Made by a program: the position numbers and the translations under genes | Assembly (NCBI RefSeq): GCF_003345655.1 | Contig: NZ_QQOH01000001.1 | Location: forward strand, 372,001 to 436,000 | Length of the DNA stretch: 64,000 nt | Reading direction: 5' to 3' | Source: Motiliproteus coralliicola | GTDB taxonomy: Bacteria > Pseudomonadota > Gammaproteobacteria > Pseudomonadales > Balneatricaceae | In this document: positions 35,038-43,977 of the stretch, piece by piece | Layout of the letters: the number at the start of each line of letters is the position of its first letter | How positions within the stretch are numbered: the first letter of the stretch is position 1 | The notes under the pieces: model-generated | What the model saw: only the letters and a program-made list of their open reading frames with translations | The model's database searches: none | What the model was told of the DNA's origin: nothing

Positions 35038-36651
35038 TTAGAAGCGGGCAATGCCGAAGGTGTTGGTACGCAACGGGCGTTGGTCGGCTTCGCGGCAGAT
35101 ATCCAGCAGCAGACCAAGCACCTTACGGGTGTCGCGCGGGTCGATCAGACCGTCATCCTCCATTCGTGCGCTACAGGCCAGCACGGTGGTTTGACGGTCC
35201 ATCGCTTCGGCCGTGCTGAGTTCCAGGGCGTCAAGCTTGTCGGTGTCGACGGCGTTGGTCTTGCGCATCTTGGCCTCGGTCACGATCCGCAACACCATTC
35301 CGGCCTGAGCGCCCCCCATCACCGCGGTGCGGCTGTTGGGCCAGGAAAACAGGAATCGCGGGTCGAAGCCGCGCCCGCACATCGCATAGTTGCCGGCGCC
35401 GTAGGAGCCACCGATGTTAATGCTCAATTTCGGCACGGTCGCATTCGCTACCGCCTGAATCATTTTCGATCCATGTTTGATAATGCCGTTGCGTTCCGGG
35501 TCGGTGCCGACCAGGAAACCGGTGATGTTGTGCAGGAACAGAATCGGGGTGTTGCTCTGTTCGCAGAGCTGGATGAACTGCCCGCCTTTGGCGGCGCCGG
35601 GGGCGGTGATCGGGCCGTTATTGGCGATTACCCCGCAGGCGTTGCCTTCGATCTTGATATGGCCGCAAACCAGTTGGTTGTCGTACTCGGGTTTGAAATC
35701 CAGAAACTCGGAGCCGTCGGCGATACGGGCGATGATCTCGCGGCAGTCGTAGGGCATCTTCGGGTCTTCCGGTACCACGCCGATCAGCTCGTCGACGGGA
35801 TAGAGCGGCTCCTTGAAGGCGGGGCGGCTGTGCTGCGGCAGTTGTTCGTTCCAGGGCAGTTGCGCCAGGATTTCGCGGGCTATGCGGATGCCGTCAGCGT
35901 CATCTTCGGCCAGGTAGTCGCCGACACCGGACTGGCCGGTATGCATCTCGGCTCCGCCCAGCTCCTCATCGGTGGCAATCTCACCGGTCGCGGCCTTAAG
36001 CAGCGGGGGACCGGCCAGGTACATGGTGGCCTGCTGACGGACCATGATGAGGTAATCCGACAGCCCCGGTTGATAAGCGCCACCGGCGGTGGCGCTGCCG
36101 TGTACCACGGTGATTTGTGGAATACCGGCGGCGGAAAGGCGTGCCTGATTGGCGAAGGTACGACCGCCCGGGACGAACATCTCGGCGGCGTGGGAGAGGT
36201 TGGCACCGCCACTTTGGGCCAGCGCCACCACCGGCAGCCGGTTCTGCAGTGCGATCTCCTGCAGGCGCAGCTTTTTCTGCAGCCCGATCGGCGAGACGGT
36301 ACCGCCTTTGACCGCGAAATTATCGACGATAACCAGGCAGCGAACCCCGGAAACGTAGCCGATCCCGGCGATGGCGCCGGCACCTGCGCCGGTACCGTCC
36401 TTGTCATCGAACATCTTGTAACCGGCCAGGGAGGAGAGCTCAAGGAACGGCGCACCCTGGTCGAGCAACAGGTTAAGGCGCTCACGGGGCATCAGTTGGC
36501 CGCGCTTGCTGTAGCGCTCGCGTACCGCTTCGGCAGCTTCGATAACCTGGGTTTCGATCGACCGAAATTCGGCCAGTTGCTGCTGCATCCTATCCCGGTT
36601 AGCGGCGAAGCCGGTGGATTGGGGATCAATCTGAGATTGCAGTAATGGCAT
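35038..36651 (-). CDS. atuC: Acyl-CoA carboxyltransferase (geranyl-CoA carboxylase beta, AtuC-like)
   Basis: 537 aa, both crotonase-like carboxyltransferase domains present (N-terminal to about residue 280, C-terminal from 300). GGANLSHAAEMFVPGG and HGSATAGGAYQPGLSDY form the acyl-CoA site; GPPLLKAATGEIATDEELGG follows, and GGSYGAGNYAMCGRGFDP is the carboxybiotin site of 3-methylcrotonyl/geranyl-CoA carboxylases. The SQIDPQSTGFAANR start and gene order favour the geranyl-CoA branch over MccB/LiuB. First gene of the five-gene operon ending with the SDR. Confidence 0.83.
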   Translation of the reverse strand: MPLLQSQIDPQSTGFAANRDRMQQQLAEFRSIETQVIEAAEAVRERYSKRGQLMPRERLNLLLDQGAPFLELSSLAGYKMFDDKDGTGAGAGAIAGIGYVSGVRCLVIVDNFAVKGGTVSPIGLQKKLRLQEIALQNRLPVVALAQSGGANLSHAAEMFVPGGRTFANQARLSAAGIPQITVVHGSATAGGAYQPGLSDYLIMVRQQATMYLAGPPLLKAATGEIATDEELGGAEMHTGQSGVGDYLAEDDADGIRIAREILAQLPWNEQLPQHSRPAFKEPLYPVDELIGVVPEDPKMPYDCREIIARIADGSEFLDFKPEYDNQLVCGHIKIEGNACGVIANNGPITAPGAAKGGQFIQLCEQSNTPILFLHNITGFLVGTDPERNGIIKHGSKMIQAVANATVPKLSINIGGSYGAGNYAMCGRGFDPRFLFSWPNSRTAVMGGAQAGMVLRIVTEAKMRKTNAVDTDKLDALELSTAEAMDRQTTVLACSARMEDDGLIDPRDTRKVLGLLLDICREADQRPLRTNTFGIARF

Positions 36652-36695
36652 GGTATCTATCCTTTCTGATCTAACGTGCAGTGCGGACCGGCGGG

Positions 36696-37550
36696 TTAAA
36701 GAAACAGCTCGCGGGCTTCGGCGGGGCTGGCGATGGTGCGACCGGACTCTTCGGCGATCTTGACCAGGGCTTCGATCAGTTGGCCGTTGCCGCTGGTTCG
36801 CTCGCCGTTGGGCAGATAGAAGGTGTCCTCAACGCCGGTGCGAAGGTGACCGCCCAGCTCGGCGGTACGGCGGTGGACCGGCCAGATCTCCTGGCGGCCG
36901 ATCAGGGTGGTCTGCCAGGCGCTGCCGGGCTTGAGGTATTTGAGGATGGTCGGTAACAGCTCGGCGTCGCAGGGCATCCCGGAGGCCACGCCCATCACTA
37001 GGTTGTAATCGAGCTTATCGACCATGCCCACATCCTGGAACATGCCCACCGAACGAACGATGCCGAGATCGAAACATTCAAATTCGGGCCGGGTTCCGAC
37101 CTCGTTCATCACGCCAAGCAGCTCTTCGATTTTTTCAACCGGATTCTGAAACAGCATTGGCTTCCAGGCCCAGCGGCCGTCTGCGCGGGTTTTGAGGTAG
37201 TTGAGGCTGCCGGCATTGCAGGCGGCGATCTCCGGCTTGCCGGCGAGGATGCAGTCGATCGGACCTTGCTGATTGCGATCGATGGTGCCGGTGGTGAAGT
37301 TGAGAATGACATCGGGGCAGGCATCGCGGATCGCATCGGCCATCTCGAGCGCGATCGCCGGATCCCAGCTCATCAGGTGCCCTTTGCCTTCGCCCTGCTG
37401 GCGAAAGTGAATGTGCATGCAGCTGGCGCCGGCATCGTAGGCTTCCTTGGCCGAAACGGCCATCTGCTCGGGGGTGACGGGCACCGGGTGCTGGTTGGGA
37501 TCGGTCAGTACGCCGGTCAGCGAACAGGTAACGACGGCTTTATCGGACAT
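36696..37550 (-). CDS. Beta-keto-acid cleavage enzyme (BKACE, DUF849)
   Basis: 284 aa TIM-barrel enzyme from the ATG at 37550 (GGAGG 5 nt upstream). Family motifs: VTCSLTG at strand 1, CMHIHFR (HxH zinc ligands), LNFTTG, CNAGSLNY, and ECFDLG. BKACEs condense a beta-keto acid with acetyl-CoA to give acetoacetate and a new acyl-CoA (Kce in lysine fermentation is one member). Immediately upstream of, and probably co-transcribed with, the atuC-like gene (44-nt gap). No lysine-fermentation genes are nearby; it may act on a keto product of this pathway. Confidence 0.84.
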   Translation of the reverse strand: MSDKAVVTCSLTGVLTDPNQHPVPVTPEQMAVSAKEAYDAGASCMHIHFRQQGEGKGHLMSWDPAIALEMADAIRDACPDVILNFTTGTIDRNQQGPIDCILAGKPEIAACNAGSLNYLKTRADGRWAWKPMLFQNPVEKIEELLGVMNEVGTRPEFECFDLGIVRSVGMFQDVGMVDKLDYNLVMGVASGMPCDAELLPTILKYLKPGSAWQTTLIGRQEIWPVHRRTAELGGHLRTGVEDTFYLPNGERTSGNGQLIEALVKIAEESGRTIASPAEARELFL

Positions 37551-37659
37551 GGTGGCCTCCGTGAGTTTTGTTGTAGTTGGACGGCTAGTCGTTAGTCGGC
37601 AAATAGCCAGGGCTACTGGCCTTGGTGCATTTACTATAACGACAAAACTTGAAAACAAG

Positions 37660-37669
37660 CAAGCGCTTG
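37660..37669. promoter_or_regulatory. CAAGCGCTTG operator candidate, copy 2
   Basis: Palindromic decamer inside AACAAGCAAGCGCTTGGTTA, in the 186-bp divergent gap between the BKACE and acyl-CoA dehydrogenase genes. Same core as copy 1 at 28559. The TetR encoded at 38972 is the natural candidate to bind both. Confidence 0.55.
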
Positions 37670-37736
37670 GTTAGTTTGTTTTGGCGGATCGAAAATCCTT
37701 CGGCTGCAAAATCGGAAAACAACCAGGGAGCTGCTT

Positions 37737-38891
37737 ATGAGCGCATTGAGTTATTTCGGAGAAACCCATCAGCTGATTCGTGCTACGGCGTCGGCCTTCG
37801 TTGATCAGCAGGTTCGGCCCAATATCGATGAGTGGGAAGAGCAGGGCAGTTTCCCCCGGGAGCTCTACCGCCAGGCGGGCGAGGCCGGGTTGCTGGGGAT
37901 CAACTACCCGGAATCGTTGGGCGGTACGGGAGGGGATCTGTTCCAGAAGGTGGTTTGGTTAGAGGAGTTGATGCGTGCCGGATCGGGGGGACTGACCGCC
38001 AGCCTCTGCTCCTTGGATATCGGTTTGCCGCCGTTGGTCAAGTACGGCAGTGCCGAACTCAAGGAGCGGGTGGTGCCCCAGGTACTCTGTGGCGAGAAGG
38101 TCTATGCCCTTGCCATCACCGAACCCAGCGGCGGCTCTGACGTAGCCAACCTGAAAACCCGGGCGCGGCGAGAAACCATTGACGGCCAAGCGTTTTACCG
38201 CGTCAACGGCGGCAAGACGTTTATCACCAGCGCGACTCGGGCCGATTACTTTACCGTGGCGGTCAGGACCGGCGAAGCCGGCTACGGCGGAGTCAGTCTG
38301 CTGATGGTCGAGAAGGGCTGTCCGGGGTTCAGTGTCGGTCAACCGCTGAAGAAGATGGGGTGGTGGGCGTCCGATACCGCCGAGCTGTTTTTTGACGACT
38401 GCCTGGTGCCGGAACAGAATCTGATCGGCGAGGAAAACAGCGGCTTTCGGATGATCACCGCCAATTTCCAATCCGAGCGCCTGACCCTGGCGGTGATGGC
38501 CAACATGACGGCGCAATTGGCTTTGGAGGCTTGCCAGGATTATGTCCGCGAACGCCAGGCCTTCGGTCGTCCTCTGGCAGGGCTGCAGACGATTCGGCAC
38601 CGGCTTGCGGATATGGCCACCCAGCTGGAGGCCAGTCGCGAATTTACCTACCGCTGCGCGGCGCGGATGGACAATGGTGAGCAGATCGTTAAAGAGATCT
38701 CCATGGCCAAGAACTTCGCCACCGATGTCAGCGACAAGCTTACCCACGATGCGGTGCAGATCTTCGGAGGCATGGGGTATATGCGTGAAAGCCTGGTGGC
38801 GCGGTTGTATCGCGATAACCGGATCCTGTCGATCGGCGGCGGAACCCGCGAAATCATGAATGAGATCATCAGCAAACAGCTGCTGGGTTGA
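37737..38891 (+). CDS. Acyl-CoA dehydrogenase (AtuD-like paralogue)
   Basis: 384 aa. Motifs ITEPSGGSDVANLKTRAR, NGGKTFITSATRADYF, KKMGWWASDTAELFFDD, NFQSERL and SIGGGTREIMNEIISK. The GGGTREI ending resembles the citronellyl-CoA-dehydrogenase-like group, making it a paralogue of the enzyme at 33861. GGGAG precedes the ATG. It is divergent from BKACE and followed 80 nt later by a TetR gene in the same direction. Confidence 0.86.
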   Translation: MSALSYFGETHQLIRATASAFVDQQVRPNIDEWEEQGSFPRELYRQAGEAGLLGINYPESLGGTGGDLFQKVVWLEELMRAGSGGLTASLCSLDIGLPPLVKYGSAELKERVVPQVLCGEKVYALAITEPSGGSDVANLKTRARRETIDGQAFYRVNGGKTFITSATRADYFTVAVRTGEAGYGGVSLLMVEKGCPGFSVGQPLKKMGWWASDTAELFFDDCLVPEQNLIGEENSGFRMITANFQSERLTLAVMANMTAQLALEACQDYVRERQAFGRPLAGLQTIRHRLADMATQLEASREFTYRCAARMDNGEQIVKEISMAKNFATDVSDKLTHDAVQIFGGMGYMRESLVARLYRDNRILSIGGGTREIMNEIISKQLLG

Positions 38892-38971
38892 GCATTTGGC
38901 CTGTATGTATCGGCTGGGTACAATGCGGCCTCTTGCTCTGGAAGGTCAGAGTGTAGCCTGGGGGTGGAAGT

Positions 38972-39589
38972 GTGAGAGTAGGAACCTTATTACGACGTTT
39001 GATTGCCGAGGGGCAGGTTACGGACCCGGACAGTCCCAAGGGACGGTTGTTGGGGGCGGCTGCGCGTCTGTTTCGGCAAAAGGGCTACAGCCGTACGACC
39101 GTGCGGGATCTGGCCGCCGAAGTCGGCATCCTTTCCGGTAGTATCTTCCACCATTTCGCCAACAAGGATGAGATCCTGTTCGGGGTGATGATCGAAGTCG
39201 TGACGGCCATGGAGGAGATGCTGAAGGTGTCGCTGGCCGAGGCGACAACCACCCGCGAAAAGGTTCGTGTGCTGATCGACAACGAGCTGCTGTTTATCCA
39301 TGGTAAGACCGGCGACGCGGCGGCCGTGCTGATTTACGAATGGCGGGCGCTGTCCGAGGAGCGTCAGCGCCAGGTACTCGAGCGACGCGACAACTACTAT
39401 CGTCTGTGGAATGAGTGCCTGCAGCAGGCCCACGATGAGGGCCTGATCACGGTTGATCCCGATTGCCTGCGCCAGCTGCTGCACGGCGCCATTGTCTGGA
39501 CCGTGCATTGGTACGAGGCCGATGGGGAGATGTCGCTGGAGCAGCTCGGTGAGCAGGTCCTCAATATGGCCCTCAAAGGCGAGCCCTGA
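38972..39589 (+). CDS. TetR-family regulator of the acyl-CoA catabolic region
   Basis: 205 aa, GTG start at 38972. HTH in residues ~24-70 (AAARLFRQKGYSRTTVRDLA, then VGILSGSIFHHFANKDEIL). The C-terminal domain resembles the KstR2/FadR-like ligand-binding fold (TetR_C_33-type), which senses acyl-CoAs in many relatives. Downstream of, and probably co-transcribed with, the acyl-CoA dehydrogenase; the palindromes at 37660 and 28559 are its likely operators. Confidence 0.87.
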   Translation: MRVGTLLRRLIAEGQVTDPDSPKGRLLGAAARLFRQKGYSRTTVRDLAAEVGILSGSIFHHFANKDEILFGVMIEVVTAMEEMLKVSLAEATTTREKVRVLIDNELLFIHGKTGDAAAVLIYEWRALSEERQRQVLERRDNYYRLWNECLQQAHDEGLITVDPDCLRQLLHGAIVWTVHWYEADGEMSLEQLGEQVLNMALKGEP

Positions 39590-39643
39590 CCCGGCCAAGG
39601 TTCTGCTAGAGTTTAGTCACCGTTGATGCTGGGGACTACCAGG

Positions 39644-40495
39644 ATGCGTGGCACTCTATTGGCACTGTTGCTGTGCTGGCCTGCGATGCTGTCGGCCGCC
39701 GAATCGATCACCATCGGCGTCACCGATTATCCCCCGTTCTCCAATACCGATGGTGACGGCTTAATGAGCGATATCTACCGGGCCGCGTTTGCCGAGGTCG
39801 ATATTGCCGTGACGATCGAGGTTGTACCGATTCCACGGGGCCGACTGCTGTTCCTCAATCACAACATCGATGCCCTGTCGGCGGGCAATCTGTTTGTCCG
39901 CCCCGATGAGCGTGACCAGTTGCTGTCGGTGCCGGTGATCAAGGCACTGCCCAGCCTGTTCTTCTACATGCCTCACTTTGACGCGCCGGAGAAGATCGTG
40001 GAGGTGAAGGATCTGCGCGGCTTTCAGGTCGGTATTATCGTCAACTCGCCGTTACTGCCCGATTATATCGAGCAGGGCTTGAACGTGGTCGAGATACAGA
40101 CCCCGGAGCAGTTGCTGATGATGGTGAAGAAACAACGAATCGATTTTTTCGAATCGGCGTTGCTGACCGGCTTACACCTGATCCAGCAGCAGTTACCCGA
40201 AGAGCGACTCCATTTTGATTACCTGCGCTGGGGTGTGCTGGAGAGTGCGCTGGCATTTCATCATCGGCATCCCCGCGCTGCTCGGCTACATCAACAGTTC
40301 CAACAGGGCTTGCAACGGATTCGCCAGAGCGGCGAGCTGTTGGCGATCCTGGAAAACTATTGGGGCAAGGGTAATGTGCCGCAGGCGGTCTTTATCCAGC
40401 AGCATCCGGTTCAGGGTACCGAGCAGTTCAAAATGAACAACTACTGGTTGAACGCCCACGGACGCAGCGGTCGGATTCAACAATCCAGGCCCTGA
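39644..40495 (+). CDS. Periplasmic solute-binding-like protein (SBP_bac_3)
   Basis: 283 aa from the ATG at 39644 (an ATG at 39626 would add six residues). Signal peptide ends near MLSAAES. The mature protein opens ITIGVTDYPPFSNTDGDGLM, and VKDLRGFQVGIIVNSPL is the hinge region of family-3 binding proteins. No ABC transporter genes are adjacent. A distant paralogue of the protein at 23669; such orphans may feed a sensor kinase or a remote permease. Convergent with the hydrolase at 40527. Confidence 0.78.
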   Translation: MRGTLLALLLCWPAMLSAAESITIGVTDYPPFSNTDGDGLMSDIYRAAFAEVDIAVTIEVVPIPRGRLLFLNHNIDALSAGNLFVRPDERDQLLSVPVIKALPSLFFYMPHFDAPEKIVEVKDLRGFQVGIIVNSPLLPDYIEQGLNVVEIQTPEQLLMMVKKQRIDFFESALLTGLHLIQQQLPEERLHFDYLRWGVLESALAFHHRHPRAARLHQQFQQGLQRIRQSGELLAILENYWGKGNVPQAVFIQQHPVQGTEQFKMNNYWLNAHGRSGRIQQSRP

Positions 40496-40526
40496 CCTCT
40501 GCCTCCATAACGCCCTTAGCTAGGGC

Positions 40527-41426
40527 CTAGTCGCGATCGAGCCGTTTTATCTGGCGTCCAAGACGTTTCAGGGCCGTGCGGCCCTCGGGTAGGCCGACTG
40601 CGGCCAGGTGCCAGCAACTGGGTACGTCGGCCCACTCATCGTGCCAGACTTTACCTCCGACCGACTTGATCGCCTCGGCTAACCGCCGCGAGTCGTCGCG
40701 CAGCATCTCGCTACCGGAGGCCTGCAGTAGCACGGGCGGCAGCCCATCTAGGGGCTGCAGCAGTGGTGATACCCGGGCGGGACTGATATCCAGATCATCC
40801 GGCAAGAACTGCGCAATGCCCCGGTGAAACACATCTGGTGTGTTGCAGCAGTCATGCTCGAGGTTGCTCTGGTGCGACGGGGAGGCTAGCGTCAGGTCAT
40901 AGATCCCGGACAGGCCCACCATCAGCTCCGGCATCGCCACACCCTCATCCCGTAAACGCTGCAGCAGCAGTAATGCCAGACAGGCGCCGGCCTGATCGCC
41001 GCCGATATACAGGCGCTCGATATTGTCGCGCAGGGTTCGATAGACCGCGTCGGCATCGTCCAACGCTGCCGGGTACGGGTGCTCCGGGGCCAGCCGGTAG
41101 TCCAGTACGATCACTTCCAGCCCGAGCTCCTTGGCCAATTCGGTGGTCACGCCGCGGTGACTCAGTGACGAGCCCAGGCAGAACATCCCGCCATGGAGGT
41201 AGATAAAGCTGGCCCAGGGGGCTTTATCGCGGGGCCGGATCACTTCGCAGGGCACCCCGGCGATCGTTCCGCTGTTGATCTCCAGGGAGTCGCAGGGGGG
41301 CGGCATAAAGTCGTTGATGATGGAGTCCAGCTCCTGCCGGGCTTGGTCAAGATCCAGCTCGGCGTTGAACCTCGGCTTGTACTTGTGGCGTAAAAACTTT
41401 TTGAGAATGTAGTTCTGCAGGCTCAT
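40527..41426 (-). CDS. HSL-family alpha/beta-hydrolase lacking the catalytic serine
   Basis: 299 aa from the ATG at 41426. It has the hormone-sensitive-lipase architecture: oxyanion HGG at 78-80 (YLHGGMFC), DYRLAPEHPYPAA, and the nucleophile elbow. The elbow reads GGDQAGACL, with Gln145 (codon CAG) where GDSAG has serine, so hydrolysis by the usual mechanism is not expected. Last gene of the lipid island, 37 nt after the lipase gene. It may bind lipid or regulate its paralogue at 46134, or be decaying. Confidence 0.83.
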   Translation of the reverse strand: MSLQNYILKKFLRHKYKPRFNAELDLDQARQELDSIINDFMPPPCDSLEINSGTIAGVPCEVIRPRDKAPWASFIYLHGGMFCLGSSLSHRGVTTELAKELGLEVIVLDYRLAPEHPYPAALDDADAVYRTLRDNIERLYIGGDQAGACLALLLLQRLRDEGVAMPELMVGLSGIYDLTLASPSHQSNLEHDCCNTPDVFHRGIAQFLPDDLDISPARVSPLLQPLDGLPPVLLQASGSEMLRDDSRRLAEAIKSVGGKVWHDEWADVPSCWHLAAVGLPEGRTALKRLGRQIKRLDRD

Positions 41427-41463
41427 CGGTATAACTCTGAACGGCGCTCGGTCACGCTGACAC

Positions 41464-42279
41464 TTAGATAACCGCTTTAAAAGGGGCGCACAACCCGTAG
41501 GCGATGCTGGCGGCCCCTTGATAACGGAACGGCTGCCAAGTATCCCGGGGTTGGGCGAGGCGGTTGGCGACCGTCGAAAAGACCAGCGCATTGTGGGTCA
41601 GACCGGAGTGGCTTCCCGGCACGTGTATATTCTCCGCCTGCTCATGATCCAGAGGGTCCCGGGTCGCCTGCCAGTGCACGGCACCATCGGTACGGGTATA
41701 GATGGCGGTGGTGGGGACCGGTGGGGTCCGGTGCCAGTGCTGGATACTGGAGTCGTCGATCAGGTCCGCCATGTTGTGGGCGACGATGCCGTCGAGGATG
41801 ACCGACAACGCCGGACTGAGCACATTGATATCGCGGCGAAAGGCGATCGGGCTTCCAAGAGTGATGACTGTCCGCACCAGCTCGGGCACCTGATGGGCGA
41901 CGTAGCGGGCGAACAGCCCCCCGAGGCTCCAGCCCACCAGCGATACACGGGTACCGTATTCCTCTTCCAACGCGCGGACCTTCTCGACGGCGCGCTTTTC
42001 CAAACCGGCCATCGGGCCGACATTGCGGCCCAGGTTCCAGCCGTGGACCCGGTAGCCGAGTGACTCTAGAAAGCGTCGCAACAGGTAGGTCTCCTTGTCA
42101 CTGGCGGTGAAACCGGGAAGTACCAGCACCGGATGGCCATCACCCCTGGGGCAGTCGCTCAGCAGCGGGGCAAGCGCCACTAGGCTGAGAGGCTCGATCA
42201 GGGCGCGGGTTTCCATCGCCGAGTGGAGAATCGACGGGGTGTGTTTGCCTTCAATCAGGCGAACCAGGTTAGTCAGCAT
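41464..42279 (-). CDS. Alpha/beta-hydrolase, lipase-like
   Basis: 271 aa from the ATG at 42279 (GGAGAG 7 nt upstream), overlapping the WS/DGAT stop by 11 nt. LVLPGFTASD forms the oxyanion region. The nucleophile is Ser118 in LVGWSLGG; the final His is in the SHSGLTHN segment. No signal peptide, so cytoplasmic. Coupled to a wax-ester-synthase-like gene, it likely hydrolyses acylglycerols or wax esters. Confidence 0.83.
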   Translation of the reverse strand: MLTNLVRLIEGKHTPSILHSAMETRALIEPLSLVALAPLLSDCPRGDGHPVLVLPGFTASDKETYLLRRFLESLGYRVHGWNLGRNVGPMAGLEKRAVEKVRALEEEYGTRVSLVGWSLGGLFARYVAHQVPELVRTVITLGSPIAFRRDINVLSPALSVILDGIVAHNMADLIDDSSIQHWHRTPPVPTTAIYTRTDGAVHWQATRDPLDHEQAENIHVPGSHSGLTHNALVFSTVANRLAQPRDTWQPFRYQGAASIAYGLCAPFKAVI

Positions 42280-43729
42280 CGCTACTCTCCAAGTCGGGGT
42301 TGTCGTCAACGGCCTGCAACAACTGGTTGAAACTGTGCTGGATGCACTTACGGTAGTGTTCCGGATCGGGCAGCATCTCGCGGCAGGAGGTGAAGGTGAG
42401 CACCAGTTTGTCGCCGTGTCGGCTGGCCAGGTGGACCAGGCCCAGACCGTCGGTGATCTCCGGTACCCCGGAGCAATACACCAGCGGTGCGCCCAGCAGG
42501 CTGTGTTCGCTGGAGCCGGTATTGAAACCGATCAGGGCGGTGTTATAGAGCGGTGCGCCGGCCGCCTCGGTGCGCTGATGACGATGCAGTTCGCGATTGG
42601 CGAAGGACATGTTCTGCAGTGGCGACAGGGTCGACAGGGGCGCTTCACGGAGGGGTTGTTGCGCAGCTGGAGCGCAACGCTCTCGCCGCCAGTGACTGAT
42701 CGAAGCCAGCCGGGCTAGTGGATCTGCCTGGTCGGTAGCCAGTTGGCTGATGGTGTATGTCGGCTCCGTATGGCCCGTTGATTCCCCGATCTGGCCCTCC
42801 AGTGGAGCCAGCGACCAGAGCATTCGGTTTCGCAATTCTCCCTGAGCGCAGAGGTAGTCGCGCATGGCGGAGCCGATCACGGTCAGCAGCAGGTCGTTCT
42901 CGGTCACCTGCGGTAGTCGGTTTAGCAGATCGTTGAACGCATCCAACGGTAAAAAGCAGCCTTCCCAGACCCGAAAACTGGAGACGTTGGTGTTGAAGCG
43001 CGAGTAGGGTACCCGTCGATGCCCGGTTACCCCTCGGCCAACGAGCCGCACCAGTGGGCGCAGTTCGGACCATTGCCGACCGGCAAACGCACCGGCCTGT
43101 CCCAGCGGCTCGGTGAGGGGGCGCAGGGCCAGATCGCAACTGTGCCTGGTGATCCCCAGCAGGGTATCGATCATCGTCAGCGGCGAGGCCGGCTTCGGCG
43201 ACGATAGCGCGGGGTCGGTCTGGGCCTGGTCCTGCAGATTCCACAGCAGGTCCGGAATCTCCGGCGTCATCAGGCTGTTATGGATTTTGCACACCAGCGC
43301 GAAATGACCCGGGGCCAGGCCGGGGACCTGATCAAGGCCCTCGATCACATTGATCTCCCACAGCGGTCGGGTGCTATCCAGGTCGCGCGAGTGAAGTCGT
43401 GCGACCTGAATACAGAACTGGCGCCAGTCACCGGGCTTGGGCAGGGCGATATGACGCACATGGTATTCGGCGTTGAAGTTCTCATCCAGGCTCCAGCTCG
43501 GCGCACTGAAGGGAGTCAGCGGCGCCCGATAGATCTGTTGAAAACGTGGGTGATATCGGACCTGTTGACGAATGCGAGAAAGAATCTGTTTGAATCGAAC
43601 CGGGGCTTCTAACGGACCCTGGTCGTACAGCAGTACAAAGGTGTCGACATGCTGATGCTTCAAAGGAGGCGTTAGCGTTTTCCAGATCGATAGGGGTTCC
43701 AGTGACTTGAGCAGGGGCAGCCGTAACAT
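42269..43729 (-). CDS. WS/DGAT-family acyltransferase with degenerate HHxxxDG motif
   Basis: 486 aa matching the WS/DGAT fold by length and by its N-terminal domain plus DUF1298-like C-terminal segments (PTYTISQLATD; GLVHLASRHGDKLVLTFTSC). Where active enzymes have HHxxxDG, this protein reads H150-N-S-L-M-T-P156, losing the second His, the Asp and the Gly. It therefore probably cannot transfer acyl groups, yet the frame is full length and undamaged. It is translationally coupled to the lipase gene, suggesting a retained accessory role. Confidence 0.82.
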   Translation of the reverse strand: MLRLPLLKSLEPLSIWKTLTPPLKHQHVDTFVLLYDQGPLEAPVRFKQILSRIRQQVRYHPRFQQIYRAPLTPFSAPSWSLDENFNAEYHVRHIALPKPGDWRQFCIQVARLHSRDLDSTRPLWEINVIEGLDQVPGLAPGHFALVCKIHNSLMTPEIPDLLWNLQDQAQTDPALSSPKPASPLTMIDTLLGITRHSCDLALRPLTEPLGQAGAFAGRQWSELRPLVRLVGRGVTGHRRVPYSRFNTNVSSFRVWEGCFLPLDAFNDLLNRLPQVTENDLLLTVIGSAMRDYLCAQGELRNRMLWSLAPLEGQIGESTGHTEPTYTISQLATDQADPLARLASISHWRRERCAPAAQQPLREAPLSTLSPLQNMSFANRELHRHQRTEAAGAPLYNTALIGFNTGSSEHSLLGAPLVYCSGVPEITDGLGLVHLASRHGDKLVLTFTSCREMLPDPEHYRKCIQHSFNQLLQAVDDNPDLESSDAD

Positions 43730-43977
43730 CGTAGCGTCTCTTGTTGTTATTCAACTCGGGAGTTCCCTGGCTCGATGAGCCGAGGGAATCCTGTCACTAA
43801 GGCAAAGGGTTCGGGGCCTGCCTTAGGGCCTGGGTCGGCGTGGGGGCCGATCATGATTCTTCCTTGAGTCGAGATCTGCCGGTCCGGTTTGAGCGCCTGT
43901 TGGGTGAGCTAGCTGGGGCTTGCGCAGTCTGTCCTGCGCGTTTCAAACCGGGAGGCAGTGAACCGCGGGTTAGACAA

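Noticed and set aside
33852-36645. Two long plus-strand open frames opposite the atuC/atuD-like genes
   Set aside because: Third-position GC effect in a GC-rich genome; the minus-strand genes carry all the conserved motifs.
33861-36651. Annotation as the leucine/isovalerate (liu) cluster
   Set aside because: Gene order (carboxyltransferase before dehydrogenase, SDR at the end) and dehydrogenase C-terminal motif fit atu better, and no HMG-CoA lyase gene is present in the window.
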